A DNA stretch of 64,000 bases from Actinomycetes bacterium (GTDB lineage Bacteria > Actinomycetota > CALGFH01): positions 1 to 64,000 of the forward strand of contig DASYUT010000303.1 in assembly GCA_036000965.1 (NCBI GenBank). Direction: 5' to 3'. Below, piece by piece: positions 8,394 to 17,343 of this stretch. Each line of letters opens with the position of its first letter. Position 1 is the stretch's first letter. The notes beneath the pieces are model-generated. The model was not told the DNA's origin. It did no database searches and saw nothing but the letters and a program-made list of their open reading frames with translations. The position numbers were made by a program, and so were the translations under genes.

Positions 8394-8629
8394 ACGTGAT
8401 TCGCGGCGCTCACAGGAACCGCCCCAGCTCGGGGCGGCGTGCGGCCCCGCTCATGCAGGGGCCGAGACGCGGGCGGACAGGGGGCTGCGGGCGTCGACAG
8501 CCTCCACGACGCCACCCGCGACCTGCTGCGCAGCAGCGCCAGTCGAGTCCGCCTGAAGAGGCGTAGGTCACCTGCTGGGTGGGCAAGGACGGGACGACCG
8601 TCAGGACCGCGAGCGCGAGGAGGCATCCG

Positions 8630-9013
8630 ATGTCCCAACGCAGCGCCGAGGTCAAGCTCGACCCACTGCCGCAGTCGGCCGGCCGTGCCCGGCAGTTCGT
8701 GCAGAGGACGCTCGGGACCTGGCAGGTGGTGGCGACGACCGTGGAGACGGCCGTGCTCCTGGCCAACGAGCTGGTCACCAACGCGCTCCGCCACGGCCGG
8801 GGCAGGGTCGCCTTGCGGGTGGAGAAGCGGCGGCGCTCGGTGCGCGTGAGCGTGCACGACGCCGACCCGCGCCCGCCCCGCCCTGCCGCACCGGACCCGG
8901 AGGCGGAGAACGGCCGGGGCCTGCGCCTGGTCGAGCTGCTGGCCGAGCGCTGGGGCACCGAGCCGGTCCCGGGTCACGGCAAGCGGGTCTGGTTCGAGCT
9001 CGGCCCGACCTGA
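8630..9013 (+). CDS. RsbW/SpoIIAB-like ATP-binding protein (anti-sigma type)
   Basis: The 127-residue HATPase_c_2 protein resembles serine kinases that bind sigma factors or anti-sigma antagonists. The N box is VLLANELVTNALRHGRG, the G1 box region is VHDADPRPPRP, and the G2 box is ENGRGLRLVELLAERWG. The ATG at 8630 has AGGAGG eight bases upstream. A 17-residue longer version lacks such a site. It is divergent from the sensor kinase and has no sigma-factor gene adjacent. Confidence 0.87.
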   Translation: MSQRSAEVKLDPLPQSAGRARQFVQRTLGTWQVVATTVETAVLLANELVTNALRHGRGRVALRVEKRRRSVRVSVHDADPRPPRPAAPDPEAENGRGLRLVELLAERWGTEPVPGHGKRVWFELGPT

Positions 9014-9065
9014 CCAGCCGCCCGGGCTGCCGCCGGCCATCCCTGTCCTGGCTGGCAACGTCTTT

Positions 9066-10613
9066 CTATCCAGGGAGCGGCGGCCCCGACTGGGCGAGAT
9101 GAATGGTGCGGACCGTCTCAATCGTATCCGCGTCGTCCGCCCCCTTGTCGGGCCGGTAGCGCAGGACGCGGGCGAAGCGCAATGCGAGCCCGCCCGGGTA
9201 GCGGGGGCTTACCTGCAAGCCGTCGAATGCGACCTCGACGACCAGCTCCGGCCGCAAGCGGACCATCCATTCGTTCTGCTCGACCGCAAGCTCCAGGAAT
9301 CGCTCGGTCTGCCAGGCAAGCAGCTTGTCGGTAAGGCCCTTGAAGGTCTTGCCGAGCATTACGAACCCGTCGCTCTCGGAATCGCGAGCGCCGAGGTGCA
9401 GGTTGCTCAACCAGCCGCGCCGCCGACCGTGGCCCCATTCAGCCGCGAGCACGACCAGGTCCAGCGTGTGGCGCGGTTTGACTTTGAGCCAGCCGCCACC
9501 GCGCCGCCCTGCTTCATAGGGCACAGCGAGCGACTTCACCACGACGCCCTCATGGCCGCGGGCAAGGGCGTCCTGCAGGAATGCCGCGGCTACCTCCGAA
9601 TCACCAGTCACGATTCGGGGTATCCGTAGTGCTTCCGGGACAGCGGCAGTGAGCGCGTCGTTCCGTTCCGCGCCTGGCCGGTCGATCAGGTCCTCGTCGT
9701 CGAGATGGAGCACGTCGAACAGGAATGGGGTCAGTGGCAGCGAGCCTCGGAGCTCATCTACCCCAAGTCGACTGCCAATCCGGCTGGCCGTCACCTGGAA
9801 CGGGTGGGGCCGACCGTCCGCCCGCAGCGCAATGGCCTCGCCGTCCAGCACGATGGAGCGTACGGGCAGCGCAAGCGCCGTTTCGACCAACTCCGGCACC
9901 CGCGCGGTGATGTCGTCCAGCGTCCTGGTGAAAACCCGTACCTCACTGTCAGCGCGATGGATTTGCACCCGACCGCCGTCGAGCTTCCATTCCAGCGCTG
10001 CTGGCCGAATTCGCTCTAGCGCTACGTCGACGCTCTCAGCCGTTTGGGCGAGCATTGGCTGAAGCGGCCGGCCGACCTGAAGCCGGAATGACCGTAGCCC
10101 GTCGACACCTTGGGATAGCGCCGCTTCGGCAACCGCGCCGAGCGCGCCGCGTAGCATGAGGGCGCGCCGGACCTCAGTACCCGGGATGCCAGCCGCTCGG
10201 GCGATGGCCTCAGCCATGACGCCCTCAAGCGCGCCTTGGCGCAGCTCGCCCGAGAGCAGACGGCGGAGGAACGCTTGCTCGGTGGCGGTCGCTCGCTCGA
10301 ACAGATCAGACAGCAGTCGGCGTCGCTCGCGCTGGGAGCCAGGGCCGGCCTGCCGCCCGATCCGGTCAAAGGCGGCGTCAACCTCGGTAAGGGTGAGGGA
10401 GGGGTGCGCAGCGGGCGCCGGAGCGTCCCGCAGCGCCGCATACCCGACTCCGATCTGGCGCTGCCGTAGCTCGCCGGAGAGGAACGCGACCGCTACGTCC
10501 ACCTCGTTGGCGTCGAGACGGCGCAGGCAAGCGGCCAGCCGGTCGACCTTGGCCAGCCGGGCAGCGGTCGACGCGACAGTATCCGACGTCTCAGCAAGCT
10601 CAACGAGCAACAT
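9066..10613 (-). CDS. lig: ATP-dependent DNA ligase (mycobacterial LigB type)
   Basis: The 515-residue product seals nicks using ATP. An N-terminal DNA-binding domain (about 1-180) precedes the adenylation domain, whose motif I is [10 protein letters not shown] with K210 as nucleophile. Motif III is LDGEAIAL, motif IV is HEGVVVKS and motif V is [10 protein letters not shown]. The C-terminal OB-fold ends [14 protein letters not shown], typical of LigB. It is an accessory to the NAD-dependent replicative LigA. No Ku or LigD genes are nearby, so a repair role is inferred from family only. Confidence 0.92.
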   Translation of the reverse strand: MLLVELAETSDTVASTAARLAKVDRLAACLRRLDANEVDVAVAFLSGELRQRQIGVGYAALRDAPAPAAHPSLTLTEVDAAFDRIGRQAGPGSQRERRRLLSDLFERATATEQAFLRRLLSGELRQGALEGVMAEAIARAAGIPGTEVRRALMLRGALGAVAEAALSQGVDGLRSFRLQVGRPLQPMLAQTAESVDVALERIRPAALEWKLDGGRVQIHRADSEVRVFTRTLDDITARVPELVETALALPVRSIVLDGEAIALRADGRPHPFQVTASRIGSRLGVDELRGSLPLTPFLFDVLHLDDEDLIDRPGAERNDALTAAVPEALRIPRIVTGDSEVAAAFLQDALARGHEGVVVKSLAVPYEAGRRGGGWLKVKPRHTLDLVVLAAEWGHGRRRGWLSNLHLGARDSESDGFVMLGKTFKGLTDKLLAWQTERFLELAVEQNEWMVRLRPELVVEVAFDGLQVSPRYPGGLALRFARVLRYRPDKGADDADTIETVRTIHLAQSGPPLPG

Positions 10614-10969
10614 GGCCCCATTGTGCCCCTACGCTCCGCCGCGTCGGCCGTGTCCCGCGCCGCGCGCGCCCGGGCGAGGCTCGCGCCGGCGGCGACAGTG
10701 GTCGGGCGCCGGCGCGCCGGTGTCCGGCGCTGCGCCTTGACGCTATCCATCCCCTCTGGTTAGCTTCCCCGTTGTTGTCCGCATTGTCGGTCGTACACGT
10801 ACGGCGGACCGTCCACCAGCACCGGGGGAGGCCATGTTGGGCTGGGTACGTGCCCGCGTCGCGGCTGCCGTCAGGGAGCGGCAACGACCTTGACGGGATC
10901 CCAGGGGTGAAGAGGCCGGGGTCAGCGGTTGCCGCGTACGAGCGCTGCACCTCCATCGCCGGGCCGCTC
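10614..10969. other. Intergenic region between divergent lig and the GT2 gene
   Basis: This 356-bp stretch has no convincing gene. It contains CGTACACGTACG (near 10794), a near-palindrome, and a possible 19-codon reading frame at 10834 preceded by GGGGGAGG, too short to assert. It must carry both promoters. Confidence 0.4.
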
Positions 10970-12634
10970 ATGGAGCCGCGCAGCGAGCGCCACCGCGTCG
11001 AGTTCCGGCTGGTGGCCTCGCGCCGCGAGCGGGCGGTGCTGACCCTGCTGGTCGGGGCCAGCGCACTGACCGGGATCGCCCTGGTGGGCTGGCTGCTGCT
11101 CCCCTGGCACGTGCCCTCCCCCGGGGTCGTCGGGACGGGCGGGCCGCTGGTCACGGCCGGCCGGGTCGGCTTCCTGTGCGTGGTCCTGGTCGAGATCATC
11201 CGGCTGGTGCAGAGCGCGGCGATCTGGACCTTCGCGAGGCGGGCCTACGACCCGACGCCGATGACCCCGCCGCCCGGGCTCCGCGTGGCCGTGCTCACCA
11301 CGATCGTGCCAGCGAAGGAACCCGTCCACCTCGTGGCCAGGACGCTCCGGGCCATGCGGGAGCTGTCCTACGACGGCGTCGTTGACGTGTGGATCCTGGA
11401 CGAAGGCGACGACCCGCGGGTGCGCGCGGTCGCCCGGTCGCTCGGGGTCAAGCACTTCACGCGCAAGGGCCGCTCCGAGTACAACCACCGGGTGGGCGAG
11501 TTCCGCGCCTGCACCAAGGCGGGCAACCACAACGCCTGGCGCGCCGAGCACGAGCATGAGTACGACGTGGTGGCGCAGATGGATCCCGACCACGTGCCGC
11601 TGCCCTCCTTCCTCGAGCGCACGCTCGGGTACTTCCGGGACCCCGACATCGCGTTCGTCGTCGCCCCGCAGGTCTACGGCAACGCCCACCAAGGTCTGGT
11701 GAGCCACGGCGCGGCCGTGCAGGGCTACCTTTTCACCGGCATCGTGCAGCGGGGCGGGAACGGCCTGGACGCGCCGCTGCTGATCGGCACCAACCATCTC
11801 TACCGCCCGGCCGCCTGGCGCCAGATCGGCGGCTACCAGGACTCGATCATCGAGGACCACTTGACCAGCATGAACGTCAACGCGGCGGTCAACGAGCAGA
11901 GCGGCAACCGTTGGAAGGGCGTGTTCACGCCCGACATCCTCGCCATCGGCGAGGGCCCGAACAGCTGGACCGACTACTTCAACCAGCAGAAGCGGTGGGC
12001 CTACGGCGTCTGGGAGATCGTGCTGCGGCGCGCGCCCGCGCTGGCCAAGCGCCTCACCCGCCGGCAGCGGCTCAGCTACGGGCTGGCCCAGTCCTTCTAC
12101 CCCAGCGTCGGCGTGACCTGGGTGCTCGGCAACCTCGCGACCGGCCTGTACCTGCTGTTCGGGGTGACCTCGGTCGCCTTGGACATGTGGGTCTGGCTCG
12201 CGCTCTGGGGCGGGACCTACGTCACCTGGTTCACGCTGCTCGTGTGGCTGCGCCGCTTCAACCTGGCCGAGCACGAGCGTCGCGAGTCGGCACTGCCCGG
12301 GCTGCTGCTGGCGCTGTTCGCCGGCCCGGTCTACGTGGCCGCGGGGTTCGCCGCCCTGCTGGGCCGGCCGCTGGCCTACGCGGTCACGGCCAAGGGGGAG
12401 CTGCGCAGTGCCGACTCGCTGCGCACCTTCCACGCCCACCTCCTGTGGGCCGTTGCCGCTGGCTTGGCCCTGGCCGCGAGCGCCTACCGCGGCCACACCT
12501 ACCCGGCGCTGCGCGCGTGGGCTGTGCTCACCCTGTTCGCGGCCGTCGCCCCGCCCGTCCTCGGGTTCGGCAGGCGGCTGTCGGAGCGGCGGGCCAGCCG
12601 GCTCGTGGTGAGCTCGGAGGCCACGAGGCCCTGA
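10970..12634 (+). CDS. Membrane glycosyltransferase family 2 (cellulose-synthase-like)
   Basis: This is a processive polysaccharide synthase of about 554 residues. Two N-terminal membrane helices precede the GT-A domain with the usual Asp motifs (WILDEGDDPR, QMDPDHVP, the acceptor-site EDHLTS) and the QxxRW motif in QQKRWAYG. Four or more C-terminal helices follow. Sugar donor and polymer are unknown. The ATG at 10970 has a poor ribosome site, and GTG at 10907 is an alternative. The stop overlaps the start of the GH26 gene (TGATG), so synthase and hydrolase are probably co-translated, a common pairing for exopolysaccharide systems. Confidence 0.9.
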   Translation: MEPRSERHRVEFRLVASRRERAVLTLLVGASALTGIALVGWLLLPWHVPSPGVVGTGGPLVTAGRVGFLCVVLVEIIRLVQSAAIWTFARRAYDPTPMTPPPGLRVAVLTTIVPAKEPVHLVARTLRAMRELSYDGVVDVWILDEGDDPRVRAVARSLGVKHFTRKGRSEYNHRVGEFRACTKAGNHNAWRAEHEHEYDVVAQMDPDHVPLPSFLERTLGYFRDPDIAFVVAPQVYGNAHQGLVSHGAAVQGYLFTGIVQRGGNGLDAPLLIGTNHLYRPAAWRQIGGYQDSIIEDHLTSMNVNAAVNEQSGNRWKGVFTPDILAIGEGPNSWTDYFNQQKRWAYGVWEIVLRRAPALAKRLTRRQRLSYGLAQSFYPSVGVTWVLGNLATGLYLLFGVTSVALDMWVWLALWGGTYVTWFTLLVWLRRFNLAEHERRESALPGLLLALFAGPVYVAAGFAALLGRPLAYAVTAKGELRSADSLRTFHAHLLWAVAAGLALAASAYRGHTYPALRAWAVLTLFAAVAPPVLGFGRRLSERRASRLVVSSEATRP

Positions 12635-13779
12635 TGCGCCACCCGGTCAGGCTCGGAACCAGCGCCGCGCTGGTCGGGCTGGTCGCGTACGTGTTCATCC
12701 TCGCCCCCAGCATCGCGACGCGGCCCGACCGCGCGTCGGCCGGCTCCGCGGCGCCTTCCGCGGCCGCGCCCGCGTCCGGGCCGCCTGCGCCTGCGCCGGC
12801 GGTGCCGGTGCCGGGCGGCCCCTCACCGGGCCGCGCCGGGCCGCGCCAGCTCTTCCCGGCCCGGGGCAAGGTGCTGTTCGGCGTGACCACACGCTCCGGG
12901 CCGCACGACTTCGCCGAACTCCAGGCGTTCCAGACCGCCGCGGGCAGGCGGCCCGACGTGATGCTGTTCTCCCAGGGCTGGGCGCGCGACCGGTTCGACC
13001 GGCGGCTGCTCGACGGCGTCGTGCAGCGCGGCATGCTCCCGATGATCGGCTGGGAGCCCTGGGACTACCGGCAGGAGTCCAGGCTCGACCTGCGGCGCGG
13101 GGTGCAGCCCGCCTACGCGCTGTCGCGGATCGCCGGCGGCGGCTTCGACGCCTACATCCGCAGCTGGGCGGTTGGCATCCGCCAGGTGGGCTACCCGGTC
13201 GCGATCCGCTTCGCCCACGAGATGAACGGCTACTGGTACCCGTGGGCGGAGGCTGCCAACGGCAACCGGCCGGGGGAGTACGTGGCGGCCTGGCGCCACG
13301 TCCACGACATCTTCACCCGGGCCGGCGCCCGCAACGTCGTGTGGGTGTGGAGCCCGAACGTCGTCTACCCGGGGGCGACGCCGCTGCGGGAGCTGTACCC
13401 GGGCGACGCCTACGTCGACTGGGCCGGGGTCGTGGGCTACTACGGCACGGACAGGCACCAGACCGGCTACCGCAGCTTCGAGCAGGTCTTCGCGCCGACG
13501 CTCCGGGAGCTGCGCGCCGTCACCCGCAAGCCGATCGTGCTGACCGAGGTCGCCGCGACCGACCGGGACGGCCGCAAGGCCGTTTGGATCCGGGACTTCT
13601 TCAGAACCCTGCCGCGCCACCGCGACATCATCGGCTTCGTCTGGTACGAGGCCGTCAAGGAGGCCGACTGGCGCATCGTCAGCTCCCAGCAGGCGAGGGC
13701 CGCGTTTGCCGCCGGGGTCGCCAACGCCAGGTACGGTCAGCCGTTCACGCCCTGGGTGCGCCCGCGCACCCGCCGGTGA
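12634..13779 (+). CDS. Exported GH26-type glycoside hydrolase (mannanase-like)
   Basis: The 381-residue product has an N-terminal signal anchor (AALVGLVAYVFILAPSIA), a Pro/Ala linker to about residue 70, and a GH26 barrel. Catalytic motifs seen are FAHEMNGYWYPW (acid/base Glu) and PIVLTEVAATD (nucleophile Glu), and WEPWD is a substrate-cleft motif. GH26 enzymes cut beta-mannans or related beta-glycans. It overlaps the GT2 gene by one base. It probably trims or releases the polymer made by that synthase. A convergent paralogue lies 15 bp away. Confidence 0.88.
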   Translation: MRHPVRLGTSAALVGLVAYVFILAPSIATRPDRASAGSAAPSAAAPASGPPAPAPAVPVPGGPSPGRAGPRQLFPARGKVLFGVTTRSGPHDFAELQAFQTAAGRRPDVMLFSQGWARDRFDRRLLDGVVQRGMLPMIGWEPWDYRQESRLDLRRGVQPAYALSRIAGGGFDAYIRSWAVGIRQVGYPVAIRFAHEMNGYWYPWAEAANGNRPGEYVAAWRHVHDIFTRAGARNVVWVWSPNVVYPGATPLRELYPGDAYVDWAGVVGYYGTDRHQTGYRSFEQVFAPTLRELRAVTRKPIVLTEVAATDRDGRKAVWIRDFFRTLPRHRDIIGFVWYEAVKEADWRIVSSQQARAAFAAGVANARYGQPFTPWVRPRTRR

Positions 13780-14180
13780 TACTTGACTGGCTCGCTAGAC
13801 CCCGGCCAGCCCGGCGGCGAAGGCCTGCCGGGCCGCCTCGGAGCTGGTGATGCGCCAGTCGGCCTCCTTGCGGTGTTCGAACCACACGAACGCGCCCACC
13901 TCAGGGCGGCGGTCCAGGGTGGCGAAGAAGCCCCGGATCCACGCGGCCTTGCTTCCGCCCGCCTCGGCGCTGCCCGTCTCGCCGATCATGAGCGGCTTGC
14001 CCGGGGCGAGCGCCGCCAGCTCGCGCAGGGTCGGGGCGAAGAGCTCCTCGGCGGTGCGCCATCCGCCCCACGGCAGCGCCGTGCCACCGTTGTAGCCGTC
14101 GGCCCCGGCCCAGTCGACGTAGGCGTCGCCCGGGTACAGCTCCCGCAGCGGCGTCGCCCCCGGGTAGACGACGTTCGGGC
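13352..14180. repeat. Inverted repeat formed by the two convergent GH26 genes
   Basis: A 78-bp segment at 13352-13429 is repeated without any mismatch in inverted orientation at 14103-14180. A second 57-bp pair (13252-13308 with 14224-14280) differs at two positions. The arms encode the same conserved GH26 segments (RPGEYVAAWRHVHD and NVVYPGATPLRELYPG), while the rest of the two genes has diverged more. Confidence 0.95.
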
Positions 14181-14664
14181 ACCAGACCCAGGCCACGTTG
14201 TCGGCTCCCGCCGCCCGGAAGGCGTCGTGCACGTGGCGCCAGGCCGCCACGTACTCCCCCGGCCTGTTGCCGTTGGCAGCCTCCGACCAGGGGTACCAGT
14301 AGCCGTTCATCTCGTGGGCGAAGCGCAGCAGCAGCGGTCTGCCGTAGCGCCGCGCCCCCTCCGCCCACCGCCGGATGTAGGCGTCGTGCTCGCCGCCGGC
14401 GATCCGGGACAGCGCGTAGCCCGGCTGGTCGGTCCCTTGGAGGTAGTCCCACGGCTCCCAGGTGATCATCGGCAGCGCGCCCCGGCCGGCGACCGCCTCG
14501 GGCAGGTCGGCGGAGAACTCGTGGTGGGCCCAGCCCTCGAACCACATGCAGATGCCGGCCCGACCGCCCGCGTCCAGCTCGAACGCGTCCAGCTCGGCCA
14601 GGGCGGCGGAGGCGGAGGCGGCCCCGGACGGGATGGAGACGCCGAGCAGCAGGGGGCGCGTCAC
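13795..14664 (-). CDS. GH26-type glycoside hydrolase paralogue without signal peptide
   Basis: The 289-residue product is a bare catalytic domain. It has WFEGWAHHEF, WEPWDYLQG, FAHEMNGYWYPW with the acid/base Glu, and KPLMIGETGSAE with the nucleophile Glu. The GTG start at 14664 overlaps the stop of the Ser/Thr kinase gene by four bases (GTGA), which fixes the start and means translational coupling. Upstream in-frame sequence belongs to the kinase region read in another frame. Without a signal peptide it would stay in the cytoplasm or leave by an unknown route. It is a near relative of the exported copy next door. Confidence 0.87.
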   Translation of the reverse strand: MTRPLLLGVSIPSGAASASAALAELDAFELDAGGRAGICMWFEGWAHHEFSADLPEAVAGRGALPMITWEPWDYLQGTDQPGYALSRIAGGEHDAYIRRWAEGARRYGRPLLLRFAHEMNGYWYPWSEAANGNRPGEYVAAWRHVHDAFRAAGADNVAWVWCPNVVYPGATPLRELYPGDAYVDWAGADGYNGGTALPWGGWRTAEELFAPTLRELAALAPGKPLMIGETGSAEAGGSKAAWIRGFFATLDRRPEVGAFVWFEHRKEADWRITSSEAARQAFAAGLAGV

Positions 14665-17069
14665 GACCCCGTGTCCAGCCGGAACGCCTCGCTGGCGCCG
14701 GTGCCGTGGAAGCCGGACCCGTAGCCGCCGACCGCGTAGACGGTGTCGCCGACCACGGCGGCGCCGAGCCCGGCCCGCGCCTGCCCGAGCGGCGGGAGCT
14801 GCCTGCCCCGACCCTGGTCGTCGAGGCACTTGACCTCGGCCGTGAACCCGGACGGGCCCTGCCCGCCGAGCAGGCAGACGCCGGCCTGTGGCCACCAGAC
14901 CGCTGGCGCGCCCTGCAGGGGCGCGACCTGCCGGTCAGAGGCGCGCACGCCCGTGCTCTGCGCGACGTCGACCAGGCCGAGCTCCTGCCTTGACAGGGTG
15001 GGGTCACGGCCGGCCAGGAACCAGACCGTGCCGAACCCGTCGGTGGTCGCGGCGAGCTTCTCGCGAGCCTTCTGCAGCTTGCCGATCAAGCGCCAGCTTC
15101 CCTGCTCGAGCGCCCACACCTCGCTGGCGGCCTTGTGGTCGGGCCGCACGCCGCCACCGAAGACGATGCGGGAGCCGTCCCACGCGGCTGCCCCGGCCCC
15201 ACGGGGCTGGGGCAGCGGCACGTCCCGCTCCCAGTTCTTCCTGCCGAGGTCGAGCCGGAACACGGTTGGCACCGACCCGCTCCCGGTCAGGCCGCCGAGC
15301 AGGTACAGGGAGTTGCCGGTGGAGACGAGCGCCGCGTGGCTCACCGGGGTGGGGAGCAGCGGCCCAAGCTCCCACTTCCCAGTACCCGGGTCGTACACGT
15401 GGACGATCTGCAGCAGCGGCCGGCCCTCGCCCGGGCTGACGCCCCCGGCCACCCACAGCCGGCCGCCGAAGCTCGCCACCCCGGCGCCTTCCAGCGGTGC
15501 CGGGAGGTCCGCGATCTTCGCCCACCGGCCCGACGCCGACGCGCCACCCCGGTCGAGCCAGCGCGGCACCAGGAGCGTCAGGAGCACCACCACGACCACG
15601 CCGGCGGCGCCAACGACCGGCCAGCGCCACCTCGCGCGCCGCCCTCCCGGCGGCGGGCCGGGCCGCTCCGGCGCCCGCGCCCCTTCGGCGGGAGGCGCGA
15701 CAGCCGGGGTCGGCGCCTCGGCGGCGGGCACAGGCGGGGTCGGCCTCCCCGCCACGGAGACGGCGGGCGCCTCGGCGGCGGGCGCCTCGGCGGCGGGGGC
15801 GGCGGGGGGCCCCGTGGCGTTGGCAGCGGGCGCCGCGGGGGCGCGAGCGGGGCGTGCGGGCGGGGCGCCGGCGGCGGGGGGCGGGGCGCCAGCGGCGGGC
15901 GGGGCGCCAGCGGGAGCCACCGGAGCGCTGGCGGCGGGCGCGGCCGGCGCGTGGCCGGCGGGCGCGGCCGGCGCGCTGGCGGCGGGCGCCGGCGGCGCCA
16001 CAGCCTGGCCGCTCGCGGGCGGCACGCGGGCGGCGGGAGCGCCCGTCTTCGGCCTGGAACCGCCGCGTTCGCGAGCCTCCACGACGGCCTCGAGCATCGC
16101 CTCCACGTCCTCGTAGCCCGGATCCTCGGCGCTCACCCGGGTCAGGTGCCCGAGCGCCTCGTCCCAGCGGCCGGCGCTGAACGCCCGCATGCCCGCCTCG
16201 TAGGTGATGGCCAGCAGCTCCGCCTGGCTCGTCGACGGTGGCGCCTGCAGGTCGGCCAGCACCGCCCGCAGCTCGTCGGTCATCTCGGCGGCGCTGCCGT
16301 AACGGTCGTCGGGCTGCTTGGCGAGGGCACGGAGCAGGATGCGCTCGGCCTCGGCCGGCAGGTCCGGGTTCAGCTCCCGGGGCGGGGGCGGCTCCTCGTA
16401 CGCCTGCTTCATCAGCGCCGCGACCGGTGTGTCCGCCTCGAACGGCACCCGCCCGGTCACCATCTCGTAGAACACGATCCCGCTCGCGTACAGGTCGGTG
16501 CGGGCGTCGACCTTCAGGCCGAACGCCTGCTCGGGGGCCATGTAGGCGGCGGTCCCGACCACCAGCCCCTGCTGGGTCAGCTGGGTCTGGTCCGACGACA
16601 GCAGCTTGGCGATGCCGAAGTCGGCCAGCATCGGCCAGACCGGCGACGGCAGCAGGATGTTGCTCGGCTTCACGTCGCGGTGGACGATCCCGCGCTCGTG
16701 CGCGTAGCCGAGCCCGGCCAGGAAGTGCATGGTGAGCTCCACGGCCCGGACCGGCTCCATCGGCTCGCCCACCAGGTCGGCAAGGGTGCGGCCGCTCTCG
16801 ACGTAGGCCACGACCAGGTAGAGCTGGCCGTCCTGCTCCCCGTAGTCGTAGATCGGGATGATGTTGGGGTGCTGGAGCCTCGCGATCGACCGGGCCTCGA
16901 GCTGGAAGCGCGCGGCGAACTGGGGGTCGCCGGGGTGGGAAAGCACCTTCACGGCCACCCAACGGTCCAGCGAAGGCTGCCAGGCCTTGTACACCGTTGA
17001 CATGCCGCCGCGCCGGACGGCCTCGCGAAGCTCGTACGAGCCGAGCCGCTGGCCGACGAGATCACCCAT
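14661..17069 (-). CDS. Membrane Ser/Thr protein kinase (PknB-like) with extracellular kelch domain
   Basis: This 802-residue receptor kinase has its kinase domain at about 1-275: GxGxxS-like loop RRGGMSTVY, Lys in VAVKVL, HRDVKPSNIL, LADFGIAK and the APEQ motif. A tetratricopeptide-like stretch follows (FSAGRWDEALGHLTRV), then a long Ala/Pro linker (about 345-475) and one membrane helix near 480-500. The outer part of about 300 residues has kelch-type repeats (WVAGG, YLLGGLTG, FGGGVRP, LLGGQGP, YAVGGYG), probably a sugar- or wall-sensing propeller. It is coupled to the downstream GH26 gene. Confidence 0.92.
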   Translation of the reverse strand: MGDLVGQRLGSYELREAVRRGGMSTVYKAWQPSLDRWVAVKVLSHPGDPQFAARFQLEARSIARLQHPNIIPIYDYGEQDGQLYLVVAYVESGRTLADLVGEPMEPVRAVELTMHFLAGLGYAHERGIVHRDVKPSNILLPSPVWPMLADFGIAKLLSSDQTQLTQQGLVVGTAAYMAPEQAFGLKVDARTDLYASGIVFYEMVTGRVPFEADTPVAALMKQAYEEPPPPRELNPDLPAEAERILLRALAKQPDDRYGSAAEMTDELRAVLADLQAPPSTSQAELLAITYEAGMRAFSAGRWDEALGHLTRVSAEDPGYEDVEAMLEAVVEARERGGSRPKTGAPAARVPPASGQAVAPPAPAASAPAAPAGHAPAAPAASAPVAPAGAPPAAGAPPPAAGAPPARPARAPAAPAANATGPPAAPAAEAPAAEAPAVSVAGRPTPPVPAAEAPTPAVAPPAEGARAPERPGPPPGGRRARWRWPVVGAAGVVVVVLLTLLVPRWLDRGGASASGRWAKIADLPAPLEGAGVASFGGRLWVAGGVSPGEGRPLLQIVHVYDPGTGKWELGPLLPTPVSHAALVSTGNSLYLLGGLTGSGSVPTVFRLDLGRKNWERDVPLPQPRGAGAAAWDGSRIVFGGGVRPDHKAASEVWALEQGSWRLIGKLQKAREKLAATTDGFGTVWFLAGRDPTLSRQELGLVDVAQSTGVRASDRQVAPLQGAPAVWWPQAGVCLLGGQGPSGFTAEVKCLDDQGRGRQLPPLGQARAGLGAAVVGDTVYAVGGYGSGFHGTGASEAFRLDTGS

Positions 17070-17164
17070 GCTGGCCCTTTCCCCGAGGCCCAGCCTCTCC
17101 CGAAGCGCCCCAGCGCCGACATATATACCAACACCAGAGGATGGTTGCCAGTGCGCCAGCAGCC

Positions 17165-17283
17165 GTTCAGGATCCGGTCACTGCGGGGCCGGCAGTACCG
17201 GTGGAATGTGCTCCCGACGACGCCCAGCTCGAGGAGTTCAGGAGCCGGTCACTACGGGCCGGCAGTACAGGCCGGCAGTACAG
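17165..17283. repeat. Degenerate direct repeats upstream of the kinase gene
   Basis: A segment beginning GTTCAGGATCCGGTCACT and ending GGCCGGCAGTAC (17165-17198) recurs with few changes at 17236-17269. The piece GGCCGGCAGTACA then recurs once more. They lie between the divergent kinase and beta-propeller genes. Confidence 0.75.
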
Positions 17284-17343
17284 ATGGTCCGACTTCTGGC
17301 CTCGGCGCGTGCCGTGAGACGTGAGGCGTGCAAGGCTTGGTGC

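Noticed and set aside
10834-10893. Possible 19-codon leader peptide before the GT2 gene
   Set aside because: The Shine-Dalgarno sequence is only two bases from the ATG and nothing else supports translation.
11911-12633. Long N-terminal extension of the exported GH26 hydrolase
   Set aside because: It overlaps the GT2 gene in another frame; the ATG at 12634 is followed by a signal sequence.
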